Shown: positions 19,797 through 28,554 of the stretch, piece after piece
Position numbering within the stretch: the stretch's first letter is position 1
Layout: every line of letters starts with the position of its first letter
Origin: Pontibacter burrus
GTDB taxonomy: Bacteria > Bacteroidota > Bacteroidia > Cytophagales > Hymenobacteraceae
Assembly (NCBI RefSeq): GCF_010686685.1
Contig: NZ_JAAGWD010000004.1
Location: 372,001 to 436,000, forward strand
Direction of reading: 5' to 3'
DNA: 64,000 nucleotides
Position numbers and translations under genes: made by a program
Notes under the pieces: generated by a model
The model's database searches: none
Told to the model about the DNA's origin: nothing
The model's input: only the letters and a program-made list of their open reading frames with translations

Positions 19797-21150
19797 AATC
19801 TGGTTGATCATACAACGCGAGTACCTGACACGTGTTCGCAAAAAGAGTTTTATCATCATGACGCTGCTGACGCCCTTGCTGCTGGCTGCGTTTATGATCC
19901 TGCCCGGCCTACTGATGACCATGTCGGGCGACGAAGAAACAGTGATGGTGCTGGACGAAAGTGGCTTGTTTGAAGGAAAACTGGAAGACAAAAAAGACCT
20001 GAAGTTCGTACCGATTGCAGGTAGCCTGGAGCAGGCGAAAACACTGTACCAGGAAACTGACTACACCGCATTACTTTATATCCCGAAAATCTCAATTGAA
20101 GATCCAAAAGGCATAACGGTGTATGGCAAGAAAAATACCAGCCTGCAAACCCAGATGCGACTTGAAAATGCGCTGGAGAAAGAAATCGAAAATCAGCGCT
20201 TTATGGCATCCGGCCTGGACCGTGAAACGCTTGATAAAATTGAAGCCAACGTAAAGCTGAATACGATAAACCTGAGCTCCGAAGGGGAGAAGGATAACAA
20301 TGCTATGATAACGTCGGCAGCAGGTGTAGTGGCAGCCATTATCATTTACTTCTTCATTTTCCTGTACGGTGTGCAGATTATGCGTGGTGTAATTGAGGAG
20401 AAAACCAACCGCATTGTAGAGGTGATCATCTCGTCGGTTAAGCCATTTCAGCTGATGATGGGTAAAATTATAGGCATTGCAGCAGTAGGGCTTACCCAGT
20501 TCCTGCTTTGGATCGTGCTTTCGTTTGTGGCGGTTACAGCCGTGTCGGCTGCTTTTGGGATTGATGCTGCACCTACGCCAATGGAGCAACTGGAAGCCGG
20601 CAGAGTGGCTGCTGAGGGCAAAAGTGTGGATGTAATAAACGAAGAAAAAGGTGAAGCAACGCAAGCTGAGGCTGACGAATTTGCCAACACAATTCAGGAT
20701 GTAACGCAGAGTTTTGCCAACCTGCCTTTGCTGCTGATCTTGGGCTGCTTCCTGTTTTACTTTTTGGGCGGTTACCTATTATATGGCTCGCTTTTCGGAG
20801 CCATTGGTGCAGCCGTTGATAACGAAACCGATACCCAGCAGTTTATGATGCCGATTACCATTCCGCTGGTAATTTCCTTCATCATGTCCTACTCAGTAGT
20901 GCTCAAAAACCCGGATGGCCCTGTTGCCTTCTGGATGTCGATCATACCGTTTACTTCACCTATCGTAATGATGGTGCGTGTACCGTTTGGTGTGCCGGCC
21001 TGGGAATTGCTGCTTTCGATGGCGTTACTTGTCCTTGGCTTTATCTTTACCACCTGGCTGGCTGCACGCATTTACCGCGTTGGTATCCTGATGTATGGTA
21101 AAAAGATCAACTATAAGGAGCTATCCAAGTGGTTGTTTTACAGAGTTTAA
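19789..21150 (+). CDS. ABC transporter permease (NatB/ABC-2 type)
   Basis: A 453-residue membrane protein. One transmembrane helix near residue 25 precedes a large extracytoplasmic domain (about 45-170). A cluster of membrane helices then starts at AAGVVAAIIIYFFIFLYGVQIM and contains the EEKTNRIVEVIISSVKPFQLMMGKIIG loop typical of ABC-2/NatB permeases. Its start overlaps the ATPase gene, so the two are coupled. The NatB precedent is Na+ export, but the substrate here cannot be told. Confidence 0.88.
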   Translation: MRKIWLIIQREYLTRVRKKSFIIMTLLTPLLLAAFMILPGLLMTMSGDEETVMVLDESGLFEGKLEDKKDLKFVPIAGSLEQAKTLYQETDYTALLYIPKISIEDPKGITVYGKKNTSLQTQMRLENALEKEIENQRFMASGLDRETLDKIEANVKLNTINLSSEGEKDNNAMITSAAGVVAAIIIYFFIFLYGVQIMRGVIEEKTNRIVEVIISSVKPFQLMMGKIIGIAAVGLTQFLLWIVLSFVAVTAVSAAFGIDAAPTPMEQLEAGRVAAEGKSVDVINEEKGEATQAEADEFANTIQDVTQSFANLPLLLILGCFLFYFLGGYLLYGSLFGAIGAAVDNETDTQQFMMPITIPLVISFIMSYSVVLKNPDGPVAFWMSIIPFTSPIVMMVRVPFGVPAWELLLSMALLVLGFIFTTWLAARIYRVGILMYGKKINYKELSKWLFYRV

Positions 21151-21172
21151 TATAAACTTATAGCTATAGTTT

Positions 21173-21210
21173 AAAAGAGCCGGTATTTTGCAGTACCGGC
21201 TCTTTTGTTT
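21173..21210 (+). terminator. terminator between the ABC permease and ydcZ-like genes
   Basis: A perfect 13-base-pair stem (AAAAGAGCCGGTA and its complement) is followed by GTTTTC. Because the gene on the other strand ends at 21212 it probably serves both directions. Confidence 0.85.
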
Positions 21211-21211
21211 T

Positions 21212-21654
21212 CTAGAACTTCTGGATGAGGTACACACCTACTATAAGCAGCAGCACGCCTACAATTCTTAATGCAGACACCTCGCGCAACGGAAACCCAG
21301 CCACCCGAATTGATCAAAGATAACAGCGAAGATAAGCTGACTGGCAACTACAAAGCCGAGCGTGGTGGCCGCGCCTAACCTGGGTGCGATAACAACTATA
21401 GTTGAGACATACAAAGCGCCCAGCAAGCCTCCCGTATACAGCCACCATTTTGCCTGAACGCTGACTGGCTGTAACAGCGCATTTCTGTCAGAGAACAACA
21501 AATACAGCAGGAGGGCCGCAGTGCCTACCACAAACGAGATGAGGGCAGTGAGCACCGGGTTTCTGGTAACAATGCTTAACTGGGAGTTAATACCGGTTTG
21601 GACCGTAATTGCCAGTCCGGCAAATATAGCTATTGCAAAGTATAGTTCTTTCAT
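21212..21654 (-). pseudogene. YdcZ/DUF606-family transporter, disrupted by a one-base frameshift
   Basis: Reading from the ATG at 21654 gives an inner-membrane protein of four hydrophobic segments (LYFAIAIFAGLAITVQTGINSQL at the start) of the small DMT-related YdcZ family. The frame derails at GWLGFRCARCLH and stops at 21268. If one base is restored in the short run at 21291-21297, the frame continues as GFPLREVSALRIVGVLLLIVGVYLIQKF and stops at 21212. This rebuilds the expected last helix and a normal length of about 147 residues. It may be a true recent mutation or a base missed in sequencing. Confidence 0.85.
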
Positions 21655-21716
21655 ACGCTGATAAGGTTAATCGGGAATTTGTATATTGCTGTAACGTAGA
21701 ACTATACTTCCGGATA

Positions 21717-22595
21717 ATGCGCATTGTATACTTAACCCTGTTATTGCTTTGTATGGCAGCAACCTTTGTTACAGCACAGGATAAACCAGCTTACCAGCTT
21801 TTTACAAAAGAAGGTAAAAGTATTAAATACAGTAAAATGCTGAAAGAGCTTGAGAAAGCCGATGTGATCTTGTTTGGAGAGCAACATAACGATCCGATCG
21901 CGCACTGGCTTCAGCTGGAAGTAACCAAAGACCTGCACAAGATCCATCAGCAGAAATTAACTGTAGGTGCCGAAATGTTCGAGACTGACGTGCAGCTGGT
22001 GCTGAACGAATACCTGAGCGGGAAAATAGCGGAGAACAATTTTGAGCAGGAATCGCGCCCCTGGACTAACTATAAAACAGACTATAGGCCCATCGTTCGG
22101 TTTGCCAGAGAAGCAGGTATTCCGGTTGTAGCTACCAATGTGCCGCGCCGTTATGCTGCCATGGTGGCTACCGGTAGCTTAAAAGCATTAGAGAGCCTCA
22201 GTCCCGAAGCTAAACAACTGATAGTGCCTTTGCCTATAGTTGTAGATATGAACCTGCCGGGCTATAAAAATATGATGAGCATGTTTGGTGGTAGCACGCA
22301 CGGTAACTCCAAAGCCGAAAACATTGTGCAGGCACAGGCGCTGAAGGATGCCACCATGGCGCACGTCATTTTAAACCAGGTAACTGCAGGAAATAAGCTA
22401 CTCCACCTGAACGGAGCCTACCACTCTGATAATTACGAAGGCATTGGCTGGTACCTGAAGCAAGCACAGCCAAATCTGAAGCTGGCAACTATAACTACTG
22501 TAACCCAGGAAGATCTGGAAAAGCTAAGCGACGAGCACCGCAACAAAGCCGATTTTATACTGGTAGTATCTGCTACTATGACCAAAACCTATTAG
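21717..22595 (+). CDS. ChaN-family (DUF399, Tiki-like) secreted protein
   Basis: A 292-residue protein with a signal peptide (MRIVYLTLLLLCMAATFVTA, then QDKP). The mature part has VILFGEQHNDPIAHWLQLEV near residue 50, EMFETDVQLVLNEYL, and LLHLNGAYHSDNYEGIGWYL near the end. These match the ChaN / haem-binding-uptake family, whose GE-x2-H and Glu/His residues resemble those of TIKI metalloproteases. I placed the start at 21717, as an in-frame start at 21633 would put 28 residues before the signal peptide. The exact role is unknown, with iron or haem uptake suggested for relatives. Confidence 0.8.
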   Translation: MRIVYLTLLLLCMAATFVTAQDKPAYQLFTKEGKSIKYSKMLKELEKADVILFGEQHNDPIAHWLQLEVTKDLHKIHQQKLTVGAEMFETDVQLVLNEYLSGKIAENNFEQESRPWTNYKTDYRPIVRFAREAGIPVVATNVPRRYAAMVATGSLKALESLSPEAKQLIVPLPIVVDMNLPGYKNMMSMFGGSTHGNSKAENIVQAQALKDATMAHVILNQVTAGNKLLHLNGAYHSDNYEGIGWYLKQAQPNLKLATITTVTQEDLEKLSDEHRNKADFILVVSATMTKTY

Positions 22596-22613
22596 CGTGA
22601 ACTGCTCTAAAAC

Positions 22614-22645
22614 GTCAGCGCCTGGCGGGTGGGCCAGGCGCTGAC
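22614..22645. terminator. hairpin between convergent chaN-like and iscA-like genes
   Basis: A perfect 13-base-pair stem (GTCAGCGCCTGGC and complement) with a 6-base loop but no T-run. It probably acts as a bidirectional transcript end. Confidence 0.65.
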
Positions 22646-22670
22646 TATATAAAGAGAAAAAAGGTACTTC

Positions 22671-23018
22671 CTAAGCAGAGAATGAGCTTCCGCAGCCGCA
22701 AGTGCTCTTTGCTTGTGGGTTGCTGAAAGTAAAGCCGCGGGCGTTCAAGCCATCCTGGAAATCAACCTCCATGCCCATTACATACATGCCATGTTTTTTA
22801 TCCATGATCAGTGTAACGCCCTCTAGCTGGAATGTTTCATCTGCATCTTTCGGCTTGTCAAAACCCAGCAGGTAAGACATACCAGAACAACCGCCACCCT
22901 GCACACCAATGCGCAGGCCATACTCAGCTGGCACGTTCTTCTCAGACATAATATTTTTAACTTCAGCTAACGCTCTTTCAGTTATCGTTATTGGTGCAGT
23001 TTTTATTTCTGTTGCCAT
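22671..23018 (-). CDS. iron-sulfur cluster assembly protein, HesB/IscA/ErpA family
   Basis: A 115-residue A-type carrier that binds and passes on Fe-S clusters. The three conserved cysteines are present: one in GGCSGMSYLLGFD near residue 43 and two in the C-terminal STCGCGSSFSA. The N-terminal ITITERALAEVKNIM is also typical. The family cannot be resolved into IscA, ErpA or SufA from the sequence alone. A TAACTTTG -7-like box lies just upstream on the minus strand (23043-23050). Confidence 0.92.
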   Translation of the reverse strand: MATEIKTAPITITERALAEVKNIMSEKNVPAEYGLRIGVQGGGCSGMSYLLGFDKPKDADETFQLEGVTLIMDKKHGMYVMGMEVDFQDGLNARGFTFSNPQAKSTCGCGSSFSA

Positions 23019-23042
23019 AGTTGTTTAGTTTCTAACAGGTAG

Positions 23043-23050
23043 CAAAGTTA
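23043..23050 (-). promoter_or_regulatory. candidate -7 box of the iscA-like gene
   Basis: Minus-strand TAACTTTG matches TAnnTTTG, 25 bases upstream of the start codon. No TTG is seen at the -33 distance. Confidence 0.45.
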
Positions 23051-23173
23051 CGCATTTCTAAAGATATATACGTACCACTTACGGGCCTTACCAACATAAC
23101 AGTGAAGTGCGTAAAATGATTTCAGGTTTATTAAATTAATTTTTTACGATATTTAGACTTCTAAACTGAGAAC

Positions 23174-23695
23174 ATGGAGCTGATTATAGATATACTGAAG
23201 ATTACAATACCAGGCGTTATTGTGGCTGTAGCAATGTACCAACTGGTAAAAAACCAGAACGAGCGCGATTATAAACTCCGCCTGATGGAGCTGAAGCAGA
23301 AAAACGGGGAAGTCGTTATTCAAATACGCTTACAGGCCTACGAACGGGTTGTACTCTTGCTAGAGCGAATTACGCCAAGCAACCTGCTGCTGCGCGTAAG
23401 CGGTGCGGGCCATACAGCCACCGATTATCATCGTTTATTACTCAGTGAGATACGCAACGAGTTCAGCCATAACATGTCGCAGCAGGTTTATATGAGTGAG
23501 CAGGCCTGGCAGCAGGTAAAACACGCCCGCGAAGAGGTGGTAAACCTGATCAATAAGACGTACCACGACATGCCGGATAAATCGAAAGGCACTGATCTTG
23601 CCAAACGTATCCTGGAATCGATTCTCGCTTCCGAGACTGACCCTACTGCACGAGCCCTCAACTATGTGAAGCAGGAGATTGCGCAAGTGTTTTGA
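23174..23695 (+). CDS. membrane-anchored protein of unknown function
   Basis: A 173-residue protein that I do not recognise. Residues 2-23 (ELIIDILKITIPGVIVAVAMYQL) form one membrane helix. The rest is a helical, charged cytoplasmic domain, with LRLMELKQKNGEVVIQIRLQAYER suggesting a coiled coil near 36-60, and RNEFSHNMSQQVYMS near 98. Small proteins of this layout are widespread in Bacteroidota as conserved hypotheticals. It stands alone, divergent from the iscA-like gene and followed by repeat island A. Confidence 0.7.
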   Translation: MELIIDILKITIPGVIVAVAMYQLVKNQNERDYKLRLMELKQKNGEVVIQIRLQAYERVVLLLERITPSNLLLRVSGAGHTATDYHRLLLSEIRNEFSHNMSQQVYMSEQAWQQVKHAREEVVNLINKTYHDMPDKSKGTDLAKRILESILASETDPTARALNYVKQEIAQVF

Positions 23696-23743
23696 TTGCG
23701 CTGATAGCGTTGGCGTTTCCGTAAAACTCTGAAAGAGCTTTAT

Positions 23744-24383
23744 AACTATAGTTTCTACTTAGTCATTTCGAACAGAGTGAGATATCTATTTAAGGCTATA
23801 GTTTTATAGCCAACTATAGCTGCGACTAGAAACAAGCAGTTTGTTCTATAGTTACCATTTACCTGGGAGCTTTACTGGCCTACCGTCTTATAGTTGCTTT
23901 GGTGCGCTCACGGCCGCGGGGCCCCGTCTTCGGGCATCGCGCTGTTGCCTTCTTGCTACCCTCGCTGCGCTCGTGTTGGCTGCGCCACCGCAACAAGTCA
24001 AAGGCGCTCAACCCAAAGACTGATATCCTTCGATAGCTACAAAAATAGTTTGGTGGTTAGCTATAGTTCTGTAGCTTTTTCGTGGTTATAGTTTCTTGGG
24101 GCAGGCGTAGCCTGCCTGCTCGTGGTTTGGAATTTTAGGACTATAGTTGAAACTATAGAACAGCAGAATTCCCCTCTCGGGAGGGGTAAGGGTGGGTTAA
24201 TTGGTAACTATAGAACTATAGCTATAACCTATCGCAAAAGCAGAAACTGTCCAGTTGAGGTGAGTTGTACTGCATACTATACAACTATAGCTGGTCTCCC
24301 TCTCCTGTTCTTAGGAGAGGGCTGGGGAGAGGTAATTAACTATAGCAAACTCTCAATCTCATTAATCCCGTTACAGACAGAGA
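23744..24383 (+). repeat. repeat island A (gene-free), plus orientation
   Basis: No credible gene lies between 23695 and 24384. In order it holds a GTCATTTCGAA-type module (23762-23787), the GC-rich core (23834-24039), a GGCAGGCGTAGCCTGCC module (24078-24127) and a C-run/G-run hairpin module (24166-24200), with a second such hairpin at 24296-24333. AACTATAG-type palindromes separate the modules. The same order appears in islands B, C and D. Short frames in the core, which read like proteins with PSSGIALLPSCYP, are by-products of the repeat. Confidence 0.85.
23834..24039 (+). repeat. GC-rich core repeat, copy 1 of 4
   Basis: About 206 bases containing GCGCTCACGGCCGCG, CGTCTTCGGGCATCGCGCTG, and CAACAAGTCAAAGGCGCTCA, and ending in CAACCCAAAGACTG. 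It is far richer in G+C than its flanks. It matches copies at 32879-33084, 57698-57913 and 60614-60829. Confidence 0.9.
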
Positions 24384-25526
24384 CTACCTGTTTGCTTCAG
24401 TTAGCTGGGCTTTAATGATTTGCTGGTAAAATGCTTCGTAGCGTGGGACGATCTTTTCTATATCGAAATCGTGGGCGCGGGCTAGGGCGTTTGCTTTAAA
24501 GGTCGGCAGGTTCTCGTCTGCGAGCACAAACAGTGCATTCTGCACCATGCTTTCTACATCGCCAACCGGGCTTACAAAACCAGTTACGCCGTTTATATTC
24601 AGTTCCGGTATGCCGCCGGCATCTGTTGAGATAACTGGCACTTCGCAGGCCATGGCTTCCAGTGCAGCCAGACCAAAACTTTCTTTTTCAGATGGCATCA
24701 GGAACAGGTCGGCAATAGACAGCACTTCTTCCACAGCTTCGAGTTTGCCCAGGAAGCGCACATCATTGTAAATGCCTAATTCGCGGCAGAGCTTTTCCAT
24801 TTTAGGCCGCTCCGGGCCATCACCAACCAGTAATAACTTACTCGGAATCTGCTTATTTACTTTGCTGAAGATCAGGATAACGTCTTCCACACGTTTAACG
24901 GAGCGGAAGTTAGAGGTATGAACCAGCAGCTTTTCGTTGTTTGGGCTGATGGCGGTACGGAAGTGCTCTTTTTTCTGACGCTTAAACTTATCCAGGTTAA
25001 TAAAATTCGGAATTACTTCAATGTCCTTCTCAATCGGGAAGAATTCGTAGGTTTCGGTGCGTAGGCTGTCTGACACAGCAGTTACGCCATCAGACTGGTT
25101 TATACTAAATGTAACTACTGGCTCAAACGAAGCATCCTTGCCAACAAGCGTTATATCGGTGCCATGCAGTGTTGTAATGACAGGAATGTGGATACCCTGC
25201 GTTTTCAGGATCTGCTTGGCCATGTAAGCTGCCGACGCGTGCGGTATAGCGTAGTGCACATGCAATACATCCAGCTTCTCGAACTTTACGATGTCCACCA
25301 TCTTACTTGATAGAGCCAGCTCGTAAGGCGGATACTGAAACAGCGGATACGATGGAATGTAAACTTCGTGGTAAAATAGGTTCTCGTTAAAAAAATCGAG
25401 ACGGGCTGGCTGACTATAGGTAATAAAATGTACCTGATGGCCTTTAAGCGCTAAAGCTTTACCGAGTTCTGTGGCTACCACGCCGCTTCCCCCAAATGTT
25501 GGGTAACAAACTATACCAATTTTCAT
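24384..25526 (-). CDS. bshA: N-acetyl-alpha-D-glucosaminyl L-malate synthase
   Basis: A 380-residue GT4 enzyme that joins GlcNAc from UDP-GlcNAc to L-malate, the first step of bacillithiol synthesis. It opens [22 protein letters not shown] and has [15 protein letters not shown], the [15 protein letters not shown] domain junction and the E-x7-E motif in [21 protein letters not shown], all characteristic of BshA. I trimmed 10 residues from the longest frame so that the protein starts at MKIGIV. Bacillithiol is known in Cytophagales. bshB and bshC are not in the window. Confidence 0.93.
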   Translation of the reverse strand: MKIGIVCYPTFGGSGVVATELGKALALKGHQVHFITYSQPARLDFFNENLFYHEVYIPSYPLFQYPPYELALSSKMVDIVKFEKLDVLHVHYAIPHASAAYMAKQILKTQGIHIPVITTLHGTDITLVGKDASFEPVVTFSINQSDGVTAVSDSLRTETYEFFPIEKDIEVIPNFINLDKFKRQKKEHFRTAISPNNEKLLVHTSNFRSVKRVEDVILIFSKVNKQIPSKLLLVGDGPERPKMEKLCRELGIYNDVRFLGKLEAVEEVLSIADLFLMPSEKESFGLAALEAMACEVPVISTDAGGIPELNINGVTGFVSPVGDVESMVQNALFVLADENLPTFKANALARAHDFDIEKIVPRYEAFYQQIIKAQLTEANR

Positions 25527-25554
25527 AGTTATTCCGGGATACGGTGTAAACAAC

Positions 25555-25583
25555 AAATGCAGCCAACTTTTGTTGCTGCATTT
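25555..25583 (-). terminator. hairpin between the GH3/beta-lactamase-like gene and bshA
   Basis: AAATGCAGC pairs with GCTGCATTT, extended by CAAC/GTTG around a T-rich loop. On the minus strand it is followed by GTTGTTT, so it may end the upstream gene before bshA. Confidence 0.55.
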
Positions 25584-25602
25584 GCTAAAATATAGTTAAG
25601 AT

Positions 25603-28554
25603 TTATGTTTTAGGAACAATAGCTTTATAAATCACATCGTGGATGCGGGTCCGGATGTTATATTTCACCAGTTTGGTGTTGCTTGCATCCGGGTAAACTC
25701 TGTTTGATAAGAAGATATAAATCAGTTTATTGTCAGGGTCAACCCATGCGCCGGTACCGGTAAAGCCGGTGTGGCCATAAGTGTTCAGCGATGCCATGTT
25801 AGAAGTTGGGCCGTTTCCGTCAGGCGATGGTTTGTCCCAACCCAGGCCGCGGCGACTGCTCTTATATTGCTTCTTGGCAAACTCAGTTACCACATCCGAA
25901 TTAAAATACTTGTGGCCACCATAGTCGCCATGGTTCAGGTTCATCTGCAAAAGCTTGGCCAGGTCGTTAGCGTTAGAGAACAAGCCTGCATGGCCACCAA
26001 CACCACCCAACATAGCAGCGCCCTGGTCGTGCACAGTACCCCAGATCAGCGATTTACGGAAATAGTTATCGTCTTCGGTAGGGGCAATAACCTCGCGTGG
26101 GTGCTTTAACAGTGGCGTGTAAGTCAGCGTGCTCATACCCAGCGGAGCATAAAAATTCTGCTCCAGAAATTCGTCAATCGGCTGGTTCAACATCTTTTCT
26201 GACATGCGCTTCAGGATGTAGAAACCAAGATCACTGTACTTGTACTCGTAGCTCTTCGCATCTTTTTTCTTAGCCAGTAACTTAGAGTTCACGGTCCAGG
26301 TCCACAACGAGTCTTCCATAGTTTTAATGGAATAGATGCCTGGTGTTACTTCGTTCGGGAACACATCAGTCTGTGTGCTGGCATAAAACACCTGGTTAAG
26401 GGTACGGTGGTCCATCGTTTTCTGCCAGTGCGGTAACGTAGCTTGCAAACCAGCCTGGTGCGTCAGGATATCGCGGAGAATAAGTCCTTCTTTATTGGTG
26501 CCTTTCAGTTCCGGTAAATAAGTCGAGATCTTTTCATCGAGGTTGATCTTGCCCTGATCTTTCAGGAACATAACAGCCTGCAAGGTAGCAGCCACTTTTG
26601 TAATGGAAGCTACATCATAAATTGTGTTGTTGGTAACCGGCTTTTTTTTGTCGTAAGTGTAATTGCCATATGATTTGTTAAAGATCACGGCGCCATCTTT
26701 CACCACTAAAACCTGTGCACCCGGTGTTGCTGCGTAAGCAATGGCTTCGAGGGCAATGTTATCGATCTGAGCCAGCACTTTAGAGTCCATTCCAACACTT
26801 TCAGGGGTGCCGTATTTTAAACGGTTCAGCGATGGTGTGTTGATGCCTGTACCCGATTTAAATTTAGCCGATGCTGTTACAGGCAACTTCCCTTTAGCTG
26901 CTCGTGCTCCGAACAGAGCCTGTGCCATCAGCGACTGCGAAACCGGGTTGTCTTCGTAGCCTACAGTCAGCCAGTCAGCGTTTTCGAAGTACTTTAAACT
27001 ATAGGCATTGCCCATCACCGTAACGATGATCTTTTTATCGGTGCGGTCCTGTAGGTATTGTATAAAAGCGCGGGTACCAATGCCAATCCCGAAATCGCGG
27101 GCCGGGGTGCTGTTCATGTTGTGTATGCTCACAATTACCACATCATGGTTTTCCAGCTGCGGAATGATGTTGGTAAAAGCTGAATCAGGCGCAAAACGAT
27201 CGGAGATAGAAAACTTTGCTACCGGTGCATAGTTGCTCAATACCTCCTGAAACTTATTGTTTGGTGCTACACCCACTGCTACTGAAGCAATACTTAAAGT
27301 ATCCAGGTTACGGAATGGGATGAGGTTGTTCTTGTTCTGTACGACGGTAACAGCCTGCTCGTATAGTTGCTCCTGCACCACATTGCCCAGCGGACGCGCC
27401 ATATCCTGTTTCAGGTTAGCTAATTGTACCGGTTTATAGTTGTTTAGGCCCACCCAATACTTGGCATGTAATATTTTACGTACACGCAGGTATAGTTCAG
27501 TTGTATCTATTTCGCCTGCATTAATAGCTTCTTTGATTTTGTTAACGGCTGTCTGCACATCTTCCGGGAAAAGTAATACGTCGTTACCAGCCATCAGGGC
27601 TTTCAGGTCTACTTCGCCAGGCTTGTAGTAATTGGCAACCCCTTTCATGTTCAGGGCATCCGTAAACACAAGACCCTTGTACTTCATTTTCTCCTTCAAA
27701 AGCCCGGTAACCAGTGGTTTAGAGAGGGTAGTAGCCAGGTTTTTAGTGCTGTCTATAGTTGGGAGGTAAAGGTGCGCCACCATAACGCCCATCACGCCTG
27801 CATCAAACGATTTTTTGAATGGGTAAAGCTCTACTTCAGTCAGGCGCTTGATGTCGTGCTTGATAACCGGCAACGCCAGGTGCGAGTCGGTATCTGTGTC
27901 GCCATGGCCCGGGAAGTGCTTGGCAACGGCAATTACGCCATGGTCCTGCAAGCCTTTTATATACGCTATACCACGTTTTGTCACCTCTTCCTTTGATTCG
28001 CCGAAAGAGCGATTCCCGATTACCGGGTTAGCAGCGTTGACATTTACATCCAGCACCGGCGAAAAACTTACGTTCACACCCAGGCGCTTCATTTTAAGGG
28101 CAATTTCGCGGCCCATCAGGTAAACGTATTTCTCGTCCTCCATGGCGCCCAGCGTCATCTGGCGGGCAAAGTGCGTGCTGCTGTCCAGGCGCATGCTCAG
28201 GCCCCACTCCGCATCCATGGCAATCAGCATTGGTACTTTGGCGCGGGCCTGCAGGCGGTTGTGCAGGCGTGCCTGGCGCTCAGGCCCCCCCTGCATAAAC
28301 ATGATGCCACCAATGCCATAGCGGCTTACAAGGGTATCCAGTTCGCGGAAATGTTTTTCGTCTTTGTTAGAATAAGCGGCCACCATAAACAGCTGGCCTA
28401 AGCGCTGGTCGGGCGTCATGGAGTTAAAGACGCTATCTACCCAGTTCTTCTCTTTTGTGCCCACCACAATTTCTTCTGACGGCGATAACGACATCAGAGG
28501 GCCCATCCCGAGAAAAATAAGTATAAGCAATCCTAAACTAAAACTCTTCAACAT
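25603..28554 (-). CDS. GH3 beta-N-acetylglucosaminidase (NagZ-like) fused to a class C beta-lactamase-like serine hydrolase
   Basis: A 983-residue exported protein. A signal peptide lies at residues 1-22. The GH3 domain (about 35-370) has the NagZ signature AKHFPGHGDTDTDSH and FTDALNMKGV, followed by a GH3 C-terminal sandwich. From about residue 620 a second domain has the serine hydrolase motifs S-x2-K in ASITKVAAT, Y-S-D in YKYSDLGFYIL and HTGFTG. It probably removes N-acetylglucosamine from peptidoglycan fragments and acts on peptide or ester bonds. This fusion is common in Bacteroidota. Confidence 0.9.
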   Translation of the reverse strand: MLKSFSLGLLILIFLGMGPLMSLSPSEEIVVGTKEKNWVDSVFNSMTPDQRLGQLFMVAAYSNKDEKHFRELDTLVSRYGIGGIMFMQGGPERQARLHNRLQARAKVPMLIAMDAEWGLSMRLDSSTHFARQMTLGAMEDEKYVYLMGREIALKMKRLGVNVSFSPVLDVNVNAANPVIGNRSFGESKEEVTKRGIAYIKGLQDHGVIAVAKHFPGHGDTDTDSHLALPVIKHDIKRLTEVELYPFKKSFDAGVMGVMVAHLYLPTIDSTKNLATTLSKPLVTGLLKEKMKYKGLVFTDALNMKGVANYYKPGEVDLKALMAGNDVLLFPEDVQTAVNKIKEAINAGEIDTTELYLRVRKILHAKYWVGLNNYKPVQLANLKQDMARPLGNVVQEQLYEQAVTVVQNKNNLIPFRNLDTLSIASVAVGVAPNNKFQEVLSNYAPVAKFSISDRFAPDSAFTNIIPQLENHDVVIVSIHNMNSTPARDFGIGIGTRAFIQYLQDRTDKKIIVTVMGNAYSLKYFENADWLTVGYEDNPVSQSLMAQALFGARAAKGKLPVTASAKFKSGTGINTPSLNRLKYGTPESVGMDSKVLAQIDNIALEAIAYAATPGAQVLVVKDGAVIFNKSYGNYTYDKKKPVTNNTIYDVASITKVAATLQAVMFLKDQGKINLDEKISTYLPELKGTNKEGLILRDILTHQAGLQATLPHWQKTMDHRTLNQVFYASTQTDVFPNEVTPGIYSIKTMEDSLWTWTVNSKLLAKKKDAKSYEYKYSDLGFYILKRMSEKMLNQPIDEFLEQNFYAPLGMSTLTYTPLLKHPREVIAPTEDDNYFRKSLIWGTVHDQGAAMLGGVGGHAGLFSNANDLAKLLQMNLNHGDYGGHKYFNSDVVTEFAKKQYKSSRRGLGWDKPSPDGNGPTSNMASLNTYGHTGFTGTGAWVDPDNKLIYIFLSNRVYPDASNTKLVKYNIRTRIHDVIYKAIVPKT

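Noticed and set aside
21633..21716. Longer N-terminus for the ChaN-like protein
   Set aside because: It would place 28 residues in front of a clear signal peptide and overlap the divergent ydcZ-like gene.
23841..24091. Short open frames in the GC-rich core repeats of all four islands (also near 32671-33093, 57587-57911 and 60605-60832)
   Set aside because: They occur in several frames and on both strands of the same repeat, have no start-site support, and differ by frameshifts between copies. They are by-products of a non-coding repeat.
23744..24345. Regularly recurring AACTATAG words as a CRISPR array
   Set aside because: The repeat is only 8-10 bases, spacing is irregular, it occurs inside genes, and no cas genes are present.
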